Below are positions 1 through 9,356 of a stretch of 64,000 nucleotides of DNA, one piece after another. Source of the stretch: an uncultured Eubacteriales bacterium (lineage in GTDB: Bacteria > Bacillota > Clostridia > Peptostreptococcales > Anaerovoracaceae); NCBI GenBank assembly GCA_902795135.1, contig CADBJW010000009.1, positions 1-64,000 of the forward strand. The letters run 5' to 3'. The translations under genes and the position numbers were made by a program. The notes below the pieces were generated by a model, which was not told the origin of the DNA, searched no databases, and worked only from the letters and a program-made list of their open reading frames with translations. How positions within the stretch are numbered: the first letter of the stretch is position 1; every line of letters begins with the position of its first letter.

Positions 1-32
1 TCCTCTGCGGTCGTTTTAGTTTTGACTGGCAT
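1..32 (-). CDS. 5' end of an unidentified leftward gene (partial)
   Basis: An ATG at 32-30 on the minus strand opens a frame (Met-Pro-Val-Lys-Thr-Lys-Thr-Thr-Ala-Glu) that runs off the left edge. A strong Shine-Dalgarno sequence (GGAGG, complement of 43-47) lies 10 nt upstream, which supports a real start. Only ten residues are visible, so no function can be given. Confidence 0.55.
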   Translation of the reverse strand, partial: MPVKTKTTAE

Positions 33-36
33 AAAA

Positions 37-95
37 ATGCTCCCTCCATGATTGACAATGTTTTTCCTTTTCACTGTCTCTCATAGAGGGAGCAT
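37..95 (-). promoter_or_regulatory. Leader hairpin that contains the ribosome site of the leftward gene
   Basis: ATGCTCCCTC at 37-46 is the exact inverse of 86-95, and the match extends to 14 bp with one mismatch. A second stem (54-60 with 72-78, one G-U pair) sits inside it. In the leftward transcript the 3' arm contains the GGAGG ribosome site and is followed by five U just before the ATG. The structure could therefore hide the ribosome site or terminate transcription. It matches no riboswitch class I recognise. Confidence 0.5.
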
Positions 96-209
96 ATCAG
101 AGTGCGTGTGGCGCTCTTTCTTTTTTATTACAATTCGTTTAACTCTATTTCATCTAGACATAAGATGTGTTAATATGGGATAAGTATTTTCGAAAGAGAG
201 GAAAACAAT

Positions 210-1361
210 ATGCAGGAATCAATGATCGAACAGAACATTGTTATCACGGAGCCAAGTAAGAATCTACGTGCCCTTGGCAGGAACGCACTTGTAGGCAAAT
301 GGAAGGATGCTATCATTGCAGTGATCATCTTTATTGTTTGTATGGAGGTTCCGCCACTTGTTTTTAACAGCCTCTTTGGGGTAAATATCGGAAACATTCT
401 TGCAAGCGATGGCTATACCTATGGAATGGATGTAGGTCTTTATACGGATATGTATAACAGCATGCCAAGTTATTCAGCCCTGAGCACGATTTATATCCTT
501 CTGGTTACTGGTCCGTTTTCGCTGGGACTGACCATGTTTTTCCTCGCCATGTTTCGTAGACATCAGGTAAGACCTGTGGATATGTTTCTTGGATTTGAAC
601 GATTCGGCAAGGCACTTGGATTGTTTTTGTTCCAGAGTTTGTTTGTGTTCTTATGGACCATGCTGTTTATCGTTCCGGGAATCATCGCATCCATTCGTTA
701 CAGCCAGGCATTTTATGTTTTGGCAGATGACCCGACCAAAAGCATCCGTCAGTGTATGAATGAAAGTAAAACCATGATGAAAGGCAATAAGGCGAAGTAC
801 TTCTGCCTGTCCTTGTCCTTCATTGGCTGGATCATTCTTTCATCACTGCCGTCATCGATTTTGCAGAGCATCGGCGGAATCGTGTCTTCCAATGATTTTG
901 TTATTTCACTGTTTGCCATTGTTGGATATCTTTTCGTTGCGCCGGTTACGGCATACATGCTTTCTACGCAGGCAGGATTTTATGAAATTCTTTCCGGTCA
1001 TCTGATCAAAGAAACACAGCCGGCACCAATTGATCCGGCTATGATCGAGGCCGTTGTACCGGTCGCAAGCACCAGTGAAGAAAAACCAATCGAAGAATCC
1101 ATCGAAGGGACCATCGAAGAAAACGAAGGGAACATTGAAGCTGAGGTTGATGATGCAAAAGCCGCCGGAGAACTGGCCGGCGAAGCAGCTGCCGATGCCG
1201 TAGAAGACGTTGAAGCTTTTGCGGAGGATGCCGAAGAAGAAATCGAAGAGACCGCGGAGGAATTCGTTGATACTGCCGAAGAAGTCGAAGAAACGATGGA
1301 AGACGTCGAAGAGGAAATAGAGGAAGAAGCTGAGGAGGACGAGCAGAGTGGAGCATTATAA
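210..1361 (+). CDS. DUF975-family integral membrane protein with long acidic tail
   Basis: The 383-residue product looks like the DUF975 membrane family, whose function is unknown. Five or so hydrophobic stretches are visible at about residues 33-55, 92-118, 135-160, 195-218 and 230-252. The last ~100 residues are almost entirely Glu, Ala, Val and Asp and form a very acidic, probably cytoplasmic tail that is longer than I would expect for the family. The start is the ATG at 210, preceded by GAAAGAGAGG. The 3' end overlaps the next gene by 14 nt, so the two are probably translated together. Confidence 0.8.
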   Translation: MQESMIEQNIVITEPSKNLRALGRNALVGKWKDAIIAVIIFIVCMEVPPLVFNSLFGVNIGNILASDGYTYGMDVGLYTDMYNSMPSYSALSTIYILLVTGPFSLGLTMFFLAMFRRHQVRPVDMFLGFERFGKALGLFLFQSLFVFLWTMLFIVPGIIASIRYSQAFYVLADDPTKSIRQCMNESKTMMKGNKAKYFCLSLSFIGWIILSSLPSSILQSIGGIVSSNDFVISLFAIVGYLFVAPVTAYMLSTQAGFYEILSGHLIKETQPAPIDPAMIEAVVPVASTSEEKPIEESIEGTIEENEGNIEAEVDDAKAAGELAGEAAADAVEDVEAFAEDAEEEIEETAEEFVDTAEEVEETMEDVEEEIEEEAEEDEQSGAL

Positions 1362-1620
1362 GTTTTTTAGCAATAAAGAATGTGAATATTTCCCTTGTCA
1401 TAAGGTTTCAAACCCGGATGAGTTTAACTGTCTGTTTTGCTATTGCCCGCTGTATACGCTGGGTGATCAGTGCGGCGGCAATTTCAAATACACAGATACG
1501 AACATAAAAGATTGCAGTTCCTGTCTGGTGCCTCATTCAAAAGGCGCCTATGAACACGTAATCGGCAAGTGTAAGGAACTGATCGATTTGGCAGCCGTTA
1601 ATCATAATCAAGAGAAATAG
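1348..1620 (+). CDS. Small cysteine-rich protein (Cys_rich_small family)
   Basis: This 90-residue protein resembles the Cys_rich_small domain family found in anaerobes. Cysteines occur as EC-x4-PC near the start, CLFCYC in the middle, then single Cys and CSSC, a pattern suited to metal binding. No catalytic motif can be named. It starts inside the end of the upstream DUF975 gene, which suggests a shared transcript. The biochemical role is unknown. Confidence 0.75.
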   Translation: MEHYKFFSNKECEYFPCHKVSNPDEFNCLFCYCPLYTLGDQCGGNFKYTDTNIKDCSSCLVPHSKGAYEHVIGKCKELIDLAAVNHNQEK

Positions 1621-1636
1621 AGGATAGCAATACTAT

Positions 1637-2893
1637 ATGATTCAATTCAAAAAGCTTCAATGCGGTTCAACGTTAATAATGGAGCAGACTGACTACGTAC
1701 AGTCTGCAGCGATTGGCATCTGGGTAAAAACAGGTGCCATTAATGAAAGTGCAGAGATATCAGGGATTTCCCATTTTATTGAGCACATGATGTTCAAGGG
1801 AACCGAGACCCGGTCCGCGAAAGACATTGCCAATGATTTTGAAAAAATCGGCGGATCCTTTAATGCGGCTACAGGGAAAGAAACGACCTGTTTCTATGTA
1901 AAGACACTGACCGAATACATCAACCAGGCGACGGAAATCCTGGTCGATATTGTGACCCATTCCACCTTCGATCAAGAAGAGCTCGATAAAGAGCGTCAAG
2001 TCATTTTGGAAGAAATCAAAACCGTCAATGATACTCCTGATGACGTGATTTTTGATACGATTTCAGAGCTTGTAAATAGTGGAAGCCCATTAAAAAACAG
2101 TATTCTTGGAACGGCAGATTCATTATATGGAATCAATCGGCCGGAAATCCTGGATTATTATAAAAACAGATATTCCAGAGACAACATGGTGATTTCTGTG
2201 ACCGGTAATTTTGATGCAGAGCAAATCGAAGAAATCCTGGAAGAAAAACTGATGTGCATGAATGCCCACACCGTCGATACTCCTTTGGAGATGAAAACCT
2301 ATGAAAAAGGATTCGATGTGGATGTCAGAGATATTGAACAGACCAATCTTTGCATGGCCATTCCAAGCATCTCGATGCTGGATGACCGGTATTATGCCTT
2401 CATGCTTATGAACAATATCTTTGGCGCAAGCATGAGTTCCCGATTGTTCCAGAAGATCCGTGAGGAAAAGGGGCTGGCTTATTCTGTAGCATCGATGAAT
2501 ATGTTCTACAGCTTCACCGGATTCTTTAATATCTATGCCGGTGTAGCACATGAAAAAATCGAAGAAGCAATCAGCAGTATTAAGGCGGAACTCAAAAAAA
2601 TCGCCGAAAGCGGAGTCACGGACGAAGAATTATCCATGGCAAAAGTGCAAATGAAAAGCATCTATATTTTTGGCAAGGAGAATATCAACAGCAGGATGAT
2701 GTCTCTTGGCAAAAACAAATTGCTTTTGGACAAAATATTCACACCGGAAGAAGTCATGGCCGGATTTGATCGGGTTACACGGGAAGATATTCTGGAGGCC
2801 GCTTCGATCATTGGAGATTGCAGCAGATACTGCGGGGCAGCCGTCACCGGTAAAGAGTTTGATTTGAAGGGACTCATCGAACATGAGAATTAA
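1637..2893 (+). CDS. M16 family zinc peptidase (processing-peptidase-like)
   Basis: The 418-residue protein is an M16 (insulinase/mitochondrial processing peptidase type) metalloprotease. The inverted zinc motif HxxEH is present as HFIEH at residues 46-50, and the downstream glutamate region (LEEIK) that supplies the third ligand follows about 75 residues later. The second half carries the RLFQKIREEKGLAYS segment typical of the family. Length fits the YmxG-type bacterial members, which are probably cytoplasmic. The stop overlaps the start of dut by 11 nt, indicating translational coupling. Natural substrate is unknown. Confidence 0.9.
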   Translation: MIQFKKLQCGSTLIMEQTDYVQSAAIGIWVKTGAINESAEISGISHFIEHMMFKGTETRSAKDIANDFEKIGGSFNAATGKETTCFYVKTLTEYINQATEILVDIVTHSTFDQEELDKERQVILEEIKTVNDTPDDVIFDTISELVNSGSPLKNSILGTADSLYGINRPEILDYYKNRYSRDNMVISVTGNFDAEQIEEILEEKLMCMNAHTVDTPLEMKTYEKGFDVDVRDIEQTNLCMAIPSISMLDDRYYAFMLMNNIFGASMSSRLFQKIREEKGLAYSVASMNMFYSFTGFFNIYAGVAHEKIEEAISSIKAELKKIAESGVTDEELSMAKVQMKSIYIFGKENINSRMMSLGKNKLLLDKIFTPEEVMAGFDRVTREDILEAASIIGDCSRYCGAAVTGKEFDLKGLIEHEN

Positions 2894-3311
2894 AATCAAA
2901 AGCCTTTCAGGCAGCGTTCCTTCCTATGAAACGGAAGGCTCCGCCGGAATGGATCTGAGAGCCTTTGAAAAGGAACCGGTATTGATTCGCCCGGGTGAGC
3001 GGAAACTGATTCATACGGGGCTTTACATGGAAATTGAACCGGGATACGAAGTTCAGATTCGGGCCAGAAGTGGTCTGGCGCTGAAACAGGGCATTTGTCT
3101 GGCGAATGGCGTAGGGACCATTGACAGCGACTACAGAGGGGAAGTCGGTATCCTGTTGATGAATGCAGGAAGGGATGATTTTGTTGTTCACAATGGGGAC
3201 CGCATCGCCCAGATGGTCGTGCTGAAATACGAAAAGGCAGAGATCATCCAGTCCGAAGAGCTTTCTGAAACGGACCGGGGAAGCGGCGGTTTTGGTCACA
3301 CAGGGATTTAG
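2883..3311 (+). CDS. dut: dUTP diphosphatase (dUTPase)
   Basis: Converts dUTP to dUMP and pyrophosphate, keeping uracil out of DNA and supplying dTMP synthesis. The 142-residue length and all five trimeric-dUTPase motifs are visible: AGMDLRA, RARSGLALK, the GTIDSDYRGE region with the catalytic Asp, RIAQMV, and the glycine-rich C-terminal RGSGGFGHTG that closes over the active site. It sits directly before dgt, so two nucleotide-pool enzymes are paired. Confidence 0.96.
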   Translation: MRIKIKSLSGSVPSYETEGSAGMDLRAFEKEPVLIRPGERKLIHTGLYMEIEPGYEVQIRARSGLALKQGICLANGVGTIDSDYRGEVGILLMNAGRDDFVVHNGDRIAQMVVLKYEKAEIIQSEELSETDRGSGGFGHTGI

Positions 3312-3318
3312 GAAACCA

Positions 3319-4332
3319 ATGATAATCAGAGAAATCGTTGAAGATAGAGAAATACAAAACCTGACGCAATATGCAACGAAGTCAGCAGAGAGTAAAGGCA
3401 GGAGACTGGCGGAAGAAAAGTGCGAGATCCGTACGGACTTTCAGCGGGATCGTGACAGAATCATTCACTCGAAAGCCTTTCGGCGGCTCATGCATAAAAC
3501 GCAGGTTTTTTTGGCTCCAGAAGGAGATCATTTTAGAACGCGGCTGACCCATACCATCGAAGTGTCGCAAATCGCGCGAACCATTGCCAGAGGTTCCGGA
3601 CTGAATGAAGACTTGACCGAAGCCATCGCATTAGGTCATGATTTGGGGCATACGCCGTTTGGTCATAATGGCGAGGTTATCCTGGACCGACTGTACAGCG
3701 GAGGATTTAAGCACAACCGGCAAAGTCTTCGGGTCGTCGATGTACTGGAATCGTCCAGTCAAAATCGGCGTGGCATGAACCTGACCATGGAAGTCAGAGA
3801 CGGAATCCTTACTCACACGGGCCCCGATTTGCCACAGACACCGGAGGGACAGGTCGTTCGAATCAGCGACCGAATCGCTTACATTAATCACGACATCGAT
3901 GACGCCATCCGCAGCGGTGTTATTTCTGCAGAAGACCTGCCAAAAGAAAGCATTGCCATCCTCGGGGATTCCCATAAAAAACGAATCGATTCGCTGGTCA
4001 AAGATATGATCCGGGTTAGTTACAACAAGCCGGAAGCCAGGCTCTCAGAAGAAAAATGGGAGGCCATGAACGAGCTGCGAAAGTATATGTTTGCCAATGT
4101 TTACAGCAATAAATATGTAAAGTCTGCTGGAGATCCGGGTAAGGTCGAGGAAATCATTACTTCCTTATTTGAGTATTATCTGCAGCGGCCAGAACAGTTG
4201 CCGGAAGAACTTCTGTCCATGCAAAACGAGTATTCGATCGAAGAACTGGCAAAAGATCATGTGGCGAGTATGACCGACCGATATGCCATCAATAAGTACA
4301 ATGAACTCTTTGTTCCGGCAGGATGGAAATAA
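3319..4332 (+). CDS. dgt: Deoxyguanosinetriphosphate triphosphohydrolase-like HD protein
   Basis: An HD-domain dNTP triphosphohydrolase of about 337 residues that releases tripolyphosphate from dGTP or other dNTPs. Metal ligands are visible in RLTHTIEVSQ (first His) and in LGHDLGHTPFGHNGE (the HD pair). The DFQRDRDRIIHSKAFRRL-type segment near the N-terminus is characteristic. A longer frame begins at a TTG at 3292, inside dut, but the ATG at 3319 follows TTTAGGAAACC and gives the usual family N-terminus, so I prefer 3319. Confidence 0.93.
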   Translation: MIIREIVEDREIQNLTQYATKSAESKGRRLAEEKCEIRTDFQRDRDRIIHSKAFRRLMHKTQVFLAPEGDHFRTRLTHTIEVSQIARTIARGSGLNEDLTEAIALGHDLGHTPFGHNGEVILDRLYSGGFKHNRQSLRVVDVLESSSQNRRGMNLTMEVRDGILTHTGPDLPQTPEGQVVRISDRIAYINHDIDDAIRSGVISAEDLPKESIAILGDSHKKRIDSLVKDMIRVSYNKPEARLSEEKWEAMNELRKYMFANVYSNKYVKSAGDPGKVEEIITSLFEYYLQRPEQLPEELLSMQNEYSIEELAKDHVASMTDRYAINKYNELFVPAGWK

Positions 4333-4381
4333 GGACAAATTTTTTCGTGCATATTCCATAAATAAAAAAAGAAATTCTTAA

Positions 4382-4416
4382 CCTTTGACGTATCTATATA
4401 TGTCGGAGGTTTTTTT
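4382..4416 (+). terminator. Intrinsic terminator between dgt and dnaG
   Basis: CCTTTGACGTAT (4382-4393) pairs with ATATGTCGGAGG (4398-4409), with three G-U pairs and a four-base loop, and seven T follow at 4410-4416. It ends only 13 nt before the dnaG start and just before the dnaG ribosome site (AAAGAGG). It ends the dgt transcript and may limit read-through into dnaG-rpoD. Confidence 0.8.
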
Positions 4417-4428
4417 AAAGAGGTTATT

Positions 4429-6174
4429 GTGGTTAATAAAGGAAGCATAAACGTTGCAGATGAAATAAAAAGCAGGTGTGATATCGTTGATGTTATTGGC
4501 CGGGTCGTCTCACTAAAGAAGGCTGGAAGCAATTACAAGGGACTTTGCCCGTTTCACAATGAAAAGACACCTTCTTTTGTTGTTTCTGAGACAAAACAGT
4601 TTTTTAAGTGTTTTGGATGCGGCGAAAGCGGCGATGTGATTTCCTTTGTTGAGAAGTATTACAATCTCGATTTCAAAGGGGCAGCGGAAATGCTGGCCCG
4701 GGATTACGGCATCGATCTCAGCAATGCATTCCTGGATCAGGGGAACAAAAAAGAACTATACGAAATCAACCGGGAAGCTGCAATATTCTTTTTTAAGGCC
4801 TTTCGCGAAAAAGACAATCCGGGTTATCGATACATGGCGAAACGTGGGATTTCCCATGATACGCTGCATCAGTTCGGCATCGGGTATGCGGATGAGGAAT
4901 GGACCAGCCTAACGGATTATTTGACCGGGAAAGGCATCGATATAAGAACCTTATACGAGTTGGGCCTCGTCTCCAGAAGCGACAAAGGACGGTACTATGA
5001 CAAATTCCGAGGCAGAGTGATTTTCCCAATCATAAATGTGACCGGTAATATCATAGGATTCGGCGGCAGAATCATCGGAGATGGCGAACCCAAATACCTC
5101 AACAGCCAGGAAACGAGAGTCTTCCAAAAGAAAAAGAATCTATACGGACTGAACATAGCCAAGGACTATATTGGCAAAGATGACCAGATCGTGCTGGTCG
5201 AAGGGTACATGGATGTGGTTTCTCTGCACCAGGCAGGGATCAAAAGCGCCGTTGCCTCACTGGGAACGGCTCTGACACCGGAACAAGCCGCGCTGATCAA
5301 ACGATATACAAAGAATGTGATTTTGTCCTACGATGCAGACAATGCGGGGCAAAATGCAGCAGACAGAGGTCTGGATATCCTGTATGGGGAAGGCATCAAG
5401 GCGAAGGTGTTGAAGGTTCCGGAAGGTAAGGATCCGGATGAATTTGTCAAGAAAAACGGAAGAAAGGCTTTTGCAGAAGCCATTGAACAAGCCATACCGT
5501 TTGGTGATTTTAAGATTGACCGGATCAAAGCACAATACACCTTGTCATCGGATGAGCAACGGGCTGCCTGTGCCGATGCGGTGGTACAGATGCTGGCAGA
5601 TTTGACGCCGGTTGACGCAGATATATATCTTAAGAAAGCTGCTGCAGATCTGGGGGTTTCGGAAAGAGCCCTGAGCAGGCAGCTGGAAAATGTAAAACGG
5701 GATTCGGAGCAGCGGAGATTTGCGAAAGACAGAGACAGTCATGAGCGATCAGCGGCAATCGATAAAAACGAAATGACGTTGCTTCGGCTGATTACCATAG
5801 ACAAGAAATATGCCCAATTCCCGGATGATGTGAAAGATAAGGTATTCAAAAGCAGAACAGGGGCCGGAATCTATCAGGCTTTGGCTGGAATCCAGGAATC
5901 GGATTATCCCCTGACCATGGAACGGCTGCGCAGCTCCGTGGAGGAAGAATATTTGCAGGATCTGAATGAAATACTGGATATCGTGATTCCTGCAGACCGG
6001 GAACAGCAGGCCTTTGATGATTGTATCCGATTTACAAGAAAACGAATCCTTCGTGATCGAGCAGATGAAATCAGTACGCAAATGGAAATGGGCGAAGGAA
6101 CCATCACGAGCGATGAAATGCGTGCTCTGCAGGCGGAACTGTTTGATATACAGAGTAAATTAAAAAAAGTATAG
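4429..6174 (+). CDS. dnaG: DNA primase
   Basis: Makes RNA primers at the replication fork. The 581-residue length is normal. The N-terminal CHC2 zinc finger is complete (C40, H43, C61, C64). The central Toprim domain shows VLVEGYMDVV with its catalytic Glu and SYDADNAG with the Asp pair. The C-terminal region, which would bind DnaB helicase, is present. The start is GTG at 4429 with AAAGAGG upstream. rpoD follows after about 12 nt, giving the dnaG-rpoD core of the macromolecular synthesis operon, here without rpsU. Confidence 0.97.
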   Translation: MVNKGSINVADEIKSRCDIVDVIGRVVSLKKAGSNYKGLCPFHNEKTPSFVVSETKQFFKCFGCGESGDVISFVEKYYNLDFKGAAEMLARDYGIDLSNAFLDQGNKKELYEINREAAIFFFKAFREKDNPGYRYMAKRGISHDTLHQFGIGYADEEWTSLTDYLTGKGIDIRTLYELGLVSRSDKGRYYDKFRGRVIFPIINVTGNIIGFGGRIIGDGEPKYLNSQETRVFQKKKNLYGLNIAKDYIGKDDQIVLVEGYMDVVSLHQAGIKSAVASLGTALTPEQAALIKRYTKNVILSYDADNAGQNAADRGLDILYGEGIKAKVLKVPEGKDPDEFVKKNGRKAFAEAIEQAIPFGDFKIDRIKAQYTLSSDEQRAACADAVVQMLADLTPVDADIYLKKAAADLGVSERALSRQLENVKRDSEQRRFAKDRDSHERSAAIDKNEMTLLRLITIDKKYAQFPDDVKDKVFKSRTGAGIYQALAGIQESDYPLTMERLRSSVEEEYLQDLNEILDIVIPADREQQAFDDCIRFTRKRILRDRADEISTQMEMGEGTITSDEMRALQAELFDIQSKLKKV

Positions 6175-6186
6175 GGAGAGATGAAC

Positions 6187-7422
6187 ATGTCAGTAGTAAC
6201 TGAAAAGGAGTTAAACGAATTCAGAGAGCGGATCAACAAAATCATGAATGATGAAGAGCTGGAACCAAAAGCTAAGAAAGAATCCGACCAGATGGACGAC
6301 AAGGAGCAACTGATCAAGCAGCTGGAAGAAAAGGCTGCAGCCAACGGAAATAATCTGACGTATTCAGAAATGACGGATTTCCTTGGCACCAGAGAACTGA
6401 ATAAAGATCAACTTGACGACATCGTCGGTACGCTTATGAACAACGGTATTCACTTGGATTCCGAGGGACCGGATGATAAGGAACTCCTGAAAATCGATGA
6501 AGAAGCAATTGATGACCCGGAAGTTGAGGCAGTAATTTCAAAAAATCCAAATGCCAAAGAAATTGATTTAGAAGCGACCATTTCCAAAAGCATTGCCGTT
6601 GATGATCCGGTCAGAATGTATCTTAAGGAAATCGGTAAAGTTCCGCTATTGACCGCCGATGAAGAAGTTGAACTGGCAAAAAGAATGGAGCAGGGTGATG
6701 AGTACGCCAAGCAAAAACTTTGTGAAGCGAACCTCAGACTGGTTGTGTCCATTGCGAAAAAATACGTTGGCAGGGGGATGCTGTTCTTAGATCTGATCCA
6801 GGAAGGCAATCTGGGTCTGATCAAAGCCGTTGACAAGTTTGACTGGACAAAAGGATATAAGTTTTCAACCTATGCGACCTGGTGGATTCGGCAGGCGATT
6901 ACCAGATCCATTGCAGATCAGGCCAGAACCATTCGAATTCCGGTTCACATGGTTGAAACGATCAATAAATTAATTCGTATTTCCCGGCAGCTTTTGCAGG
7001 AAGCAGGCCGTGAACCGACCCCAGATGAAATTGCTGCAGAAATGGGAATTACGGTCGAGAAGGTACGGGAAATCCAGAAAATCGCCCAGGAGCCGGTATC
7101 TCTCGAAACTCCGATCGGGGAAGAAGAAGACAGCCACCTGGGAGACTTTATTCCAGACGACGATGCTCCTGCACCGGCGGAAGCAGCGGCCTTTAGCATG
7201 CTCAAGGATCAGCTGGTTGAGGTTCTCGGTACACTGACGGAACGTGAACAAAAGGTCCTGAAATTACGGTTTGGTCTGGATGATGGCAGAGCGCGCACCT
7301 TAGAAGAAGTTGGTAAGGAATTCGATGTAACCAGAGAAAGAATCCGTCAAATCGAAGCAAAAGCACTCAGGAAACTGAGACATCCGACCAGAAGAAAGAA
7401 ACTGGAAGATTATCTGGAATAG
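6187..7422 (+). CDS. rpoD: Primary sigma factor SigA/RpoD
   Basis: Housekeeping sigma-70 of about 411 residues. Regions are easily read: 1.2 ([17 protein letters not shown]), 2.3-2.4 with the -10 recognition helix ([13 protein letters not shown]), 3, and 4.2 with the -35 helix ([18 protein letters not shown]). The frame also has an ATG at 6181, but AGGGAGAG ends at 6180 and leaves no spacing. The ATG at 6187 has a 6-nt gap and is preferred. This agrees with the TTGACA/TATAAT promoters seen elsewhere in the window. Confidence 0.97.
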   Translation: MSVVTEKELNEFRERINKIMNDEELEPKAKKESDQMDDKEQLIKQLEEKAAANGNNLTYSEMTDFLGTRELNKDQLDDIVGTLMNNGIHLDSEGPDDKELLKIDEEAIDDPEVEAVISKNPNAKEIDLEATISKSIAVDDPVRMYLKEIGKVPLLTADEEVELAKRMEQGDEYAKQKLCEANLRLVVSIAKKYVGRGMLFLDLIQEGNLGLIKAVDKFDWTKGYKFSTYATWWIRQAITRSIADQARTIRIPVHMVETINKLIRISRQLLQEAGREPTPDEIAAEMGITVEKVREIQKIAQEPVSLETPIGEEEDSHLGDFIPDDDAPAPAEAAAFSMLKDQLVEVLGTLTEREQKVLKLRFGLDDGRARTLEEVGKEFDVTRERIRQIEAKALRKLRHPTRRKKLEDYLE

Positions 7423-7438
7423 TGGAGTCAGAATCAAC

Positions 7439-8170
7439 ATGATGAAATTGTCCGATCGACTGCAGCTCATTGCAGATTCTATTGAAACAGGAGAAACCAT
7501 GGCCGATATCGGTACCGACCATGGTTTTTTACCATTATATTTAATCGAAACAGGGATTTCTCCACGCGTCATCATGTGTGACATTAGCGGTCCTTCATTA
7601 GCCAAGGCAAGGGAAGCTTTTGCAGAAGCCGACATTACTGAAGGAGCAGTTTTTCGTGAAGGAAACGGTCTGGAAGTGCTGGAGGCAGGAGAAGTGGAAA
7701 CCGTCGTCATTGCCGGAATGGGTGGCATTCTCATGACCGAAATCATGGGCAGCGACTTAAAGAAAACTGTCAGTTTTCACAAATATATTTTACAACCCAG
7801 AAACAATGCAGGACTGCTTCGATACTGGCTCCAAAACAAGGGATTTCAAATCGAGAAAAATCTCCTTGTGAGAGAGGGAAAATTCATTTGTGAGGTAATT
7901 GTCGTCTTTGCGCCAAAAGCCGTTATAAACAGCGATATTCGCCCGGAAGAGCTGTCTGCGGCCCAGGAGGACCCGCGCTGGGAACTGCCGCTGGGCATGC
8001 AGTCCGAGGAAGCCGGGTTAGCCAGAGAATACGCGGCGCTGAAAATCAGGCAGGAAGAGAAAAAGCTGAGAGGTCTTAAGAAGGCTTCCGAACCGGATCT
8101 TGAGCAAATCCGGTTGTCGGAGAGCCGGATCCGTTATTTTAACAATCGAGAACAGGAGGCAGGAAAGTGA
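7439..8170 (+). CDS. trmK: tRNA (adenine22-N1)-methyltransferase TrmK
   Basis: An S-adenosylmethionine-dependent methyltransferase that makes m1A22 in tRNA. The N-terminal SAM-binding motif ADIGTDHGFLP and the later motif IAGMGGILM are characteristic of TrmK (YqfN). Length 243 residues fits. The rpoD-trmK-Nif3 order is the same as in Bacillus (sigA-yqfN-yqfO), which strengthens the call. The stop overlaps the start of the next gene by four nt. Confidence 0.92.
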   Translation: MMKLSDRLQLIADSIETGETMADIGTDHGFLPLYLIETGISPRVIMCDISGPSLAKAREAFAEADITEGAVFREGNGLEVLEAGEVETVVIAGMGGILMTEIMGSDLKKTVSFHKYILQPRNNAGLLRYWLQNKGFQIEKNLLVREGKFICEVIVVFAPKAVINSDIRPEELSAAQEDPRWELPLGMQSEEAGLAREYAALKIRQEEKKLRGLKKASEPDLEQIRLSESRIRYFNNREQEAGK

Positions 8171-8925
8171 TTCAATTTGAACAATTGGTGAATGCAATCG
8201 AAGGGTTCGCGCCCATTGATGGGTATATCGATTCAGACAGTTCCGGCGTTCAGATCAAAACAGGAACGGGGGAAATCCAACGGGTTTTAGTTTGTCTGGA
8301 AATCAATGACGCGGTCATCGAAGAGGCCATTAAGACAAAGGCCGACGCAATCGTGACCCATCATCCGTTGATTTTCTATCCCATCAAAAGCATTCGGGAC
8401 GATTCGGTTCCGGGCAGATATCTGATCCAATTGATCCGCCATGGAATCAGTGTTTATTCCTCCCATTTACCATTTGATTTCTGTGACACAGGAAACAATG
8501 CCTATCTGGCACAGCTTTTGGGATTGGATGATGAGATCCATGGCTTTTGCGGAAACTTTAAAGAGCCGGTCACCCTGGATGAGGCATGCCGCATAACCGA
8601 ACAGGCATTGCATCTGCCAAAGGGCTACATCAAAGTCGTGGATGGAGGCAGGAAAGAAATCCGCAAGGTCGGCTTTTGCACCGGAGCAGGAGGTGACATG
8701 CTGGACGACGCGCTGAAGGCAGGCTGCGATTTGTTTGTCACCGGCGATCTGCGGCTTCATGAAGCCCAGTATGCAAAAGCAATGGGGATCTCCGTCATCG
8801 ACGCGGGTCATTATGGAACGGAAAAAATCTTTACCGAAAACTTCGCCCGGCAGCTTCGTCAGGCCCTGGGCGATGGGGTCACGGTGCTGGAAGCAGCGGC
8901 ATGCACCAATCCGTATACCCTTTGA
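8167..8925 (+). CDS. Nif3-like dinuclear metal centre protein
   Basis: A Nif3/YqfO family protein of 252 residues that forms a hexameric ring with two metal ions per subunit. His-rich ligands are visible as THHPLIFYP and the C-terminal DAGHYGTEK, with a further glutamate near TEK. It lacks the ~100-residue PII-like insert of Bacillus YqfO. The GTG start at 8167 overlaps the trmK stop and follows AGGAGGCAGGAAA. The family is often called GTP cyclohydrolase 1 type 2, but the real function is not settled. Confidence 0.9.
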   Translation: MIQFEQLVNAIEGFAPIDGYIDSDSSGVQIKTGTGEIQRVLVCLEINDAVIEEAIKTKADAIVTHHPLIFYPIKSIRDDSVPGRYLIQLIRHGISVYSSHLPFDFCDTGNNAYLAQLLGLDDEIHGFCGNFKEPVTLDEACRITEQALHLPKGYIKVVDGGRKEIRKVGFCTGAGGDMLDDALKAGCDLFVTGDLRLHEAQYAKAMGISVIDAGHYGTEKIFTENFARQLRQALGDGVTVLEAAACTNPYTL

Positions 8926-8957
8926 TGTGCGTGCTTTCGTGAAACGAGAACTAATTC

Positions 8958-8986
8958 TTGATTTTGCGAATTGATATTGTTATAGT
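8958..8986 (+). promoter_or_regulatory. Promoter of RNase P RNA
   Basis: TTGATT (8958-8963) is followed after exactly 17 nt by TATAGT (8981-8986). The predicted start is close to 8993, the first base of the P1 helix of the RNA. Confidence 0.75.
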
Positions 8987-8992
8987 ATGTTT

Positions 8993-9348
8993 CGGGTAAG
9001 ACAGACGATCGCGTATATCTTCGGGATATATGAGGAAAGTCCGGGCTCCGCAGGGCAAGGATGCCGGATAACGTCCGGCGTAGGTAACTATAGGGAAAGT
9101 GCAACAGAAAGTATACCGCCGAACGGCATTGCCGTGGTAAGGTTGAAATTGTGAGGTAAGAGCTCACAGGGATGCATGGTAACATGTGTCCCCGGTAAAC
9201 CCCATCCGGAGCAAGACCAAAAAGGGCTTATGGCTTCGGCCAGATGGCGGCCCGTCATCGCCCGGGAGGTAGGTCGCTTGAGCCTGTCGGTAACGGCAGG
9301 ACCAGATAGATGATCGTCAGATACAGAACCCGGCTTATGTCTTGCCCG
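8993..9348 (+). ncRNA. rnpB: RNase P RNA
   Basis: The catalytic RNA that removes 5' leaders from tRNA precursors. Conserved blocks occur in order: GAGGAAAGTCCGGGCTC, the ACAGAAA segment, GAGGTAAGAGCTCAC, GTAAACCCC, CAGATAGATGATCG and ACAGAACCCGGCTTA. P1 is formed by CGGGTAAGAC at 8993 and GTCTTGCCCG ending at 9348. The layout looks like the ancestral A type rather than the Bacillus B type. A run of T at 9350-9355 right after P1 probably terminates transcription. Confidence 0.96.
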
Positions 9349-9356
9349 ATTTTTTC

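Noticed and set aside
61..209. Promoter for the DUF975 gene at TAATAT (171-176)
   Set aside because: The -10 looks plausible but no acceptable -35 or extended -10 motif is present, so it was not annotated.
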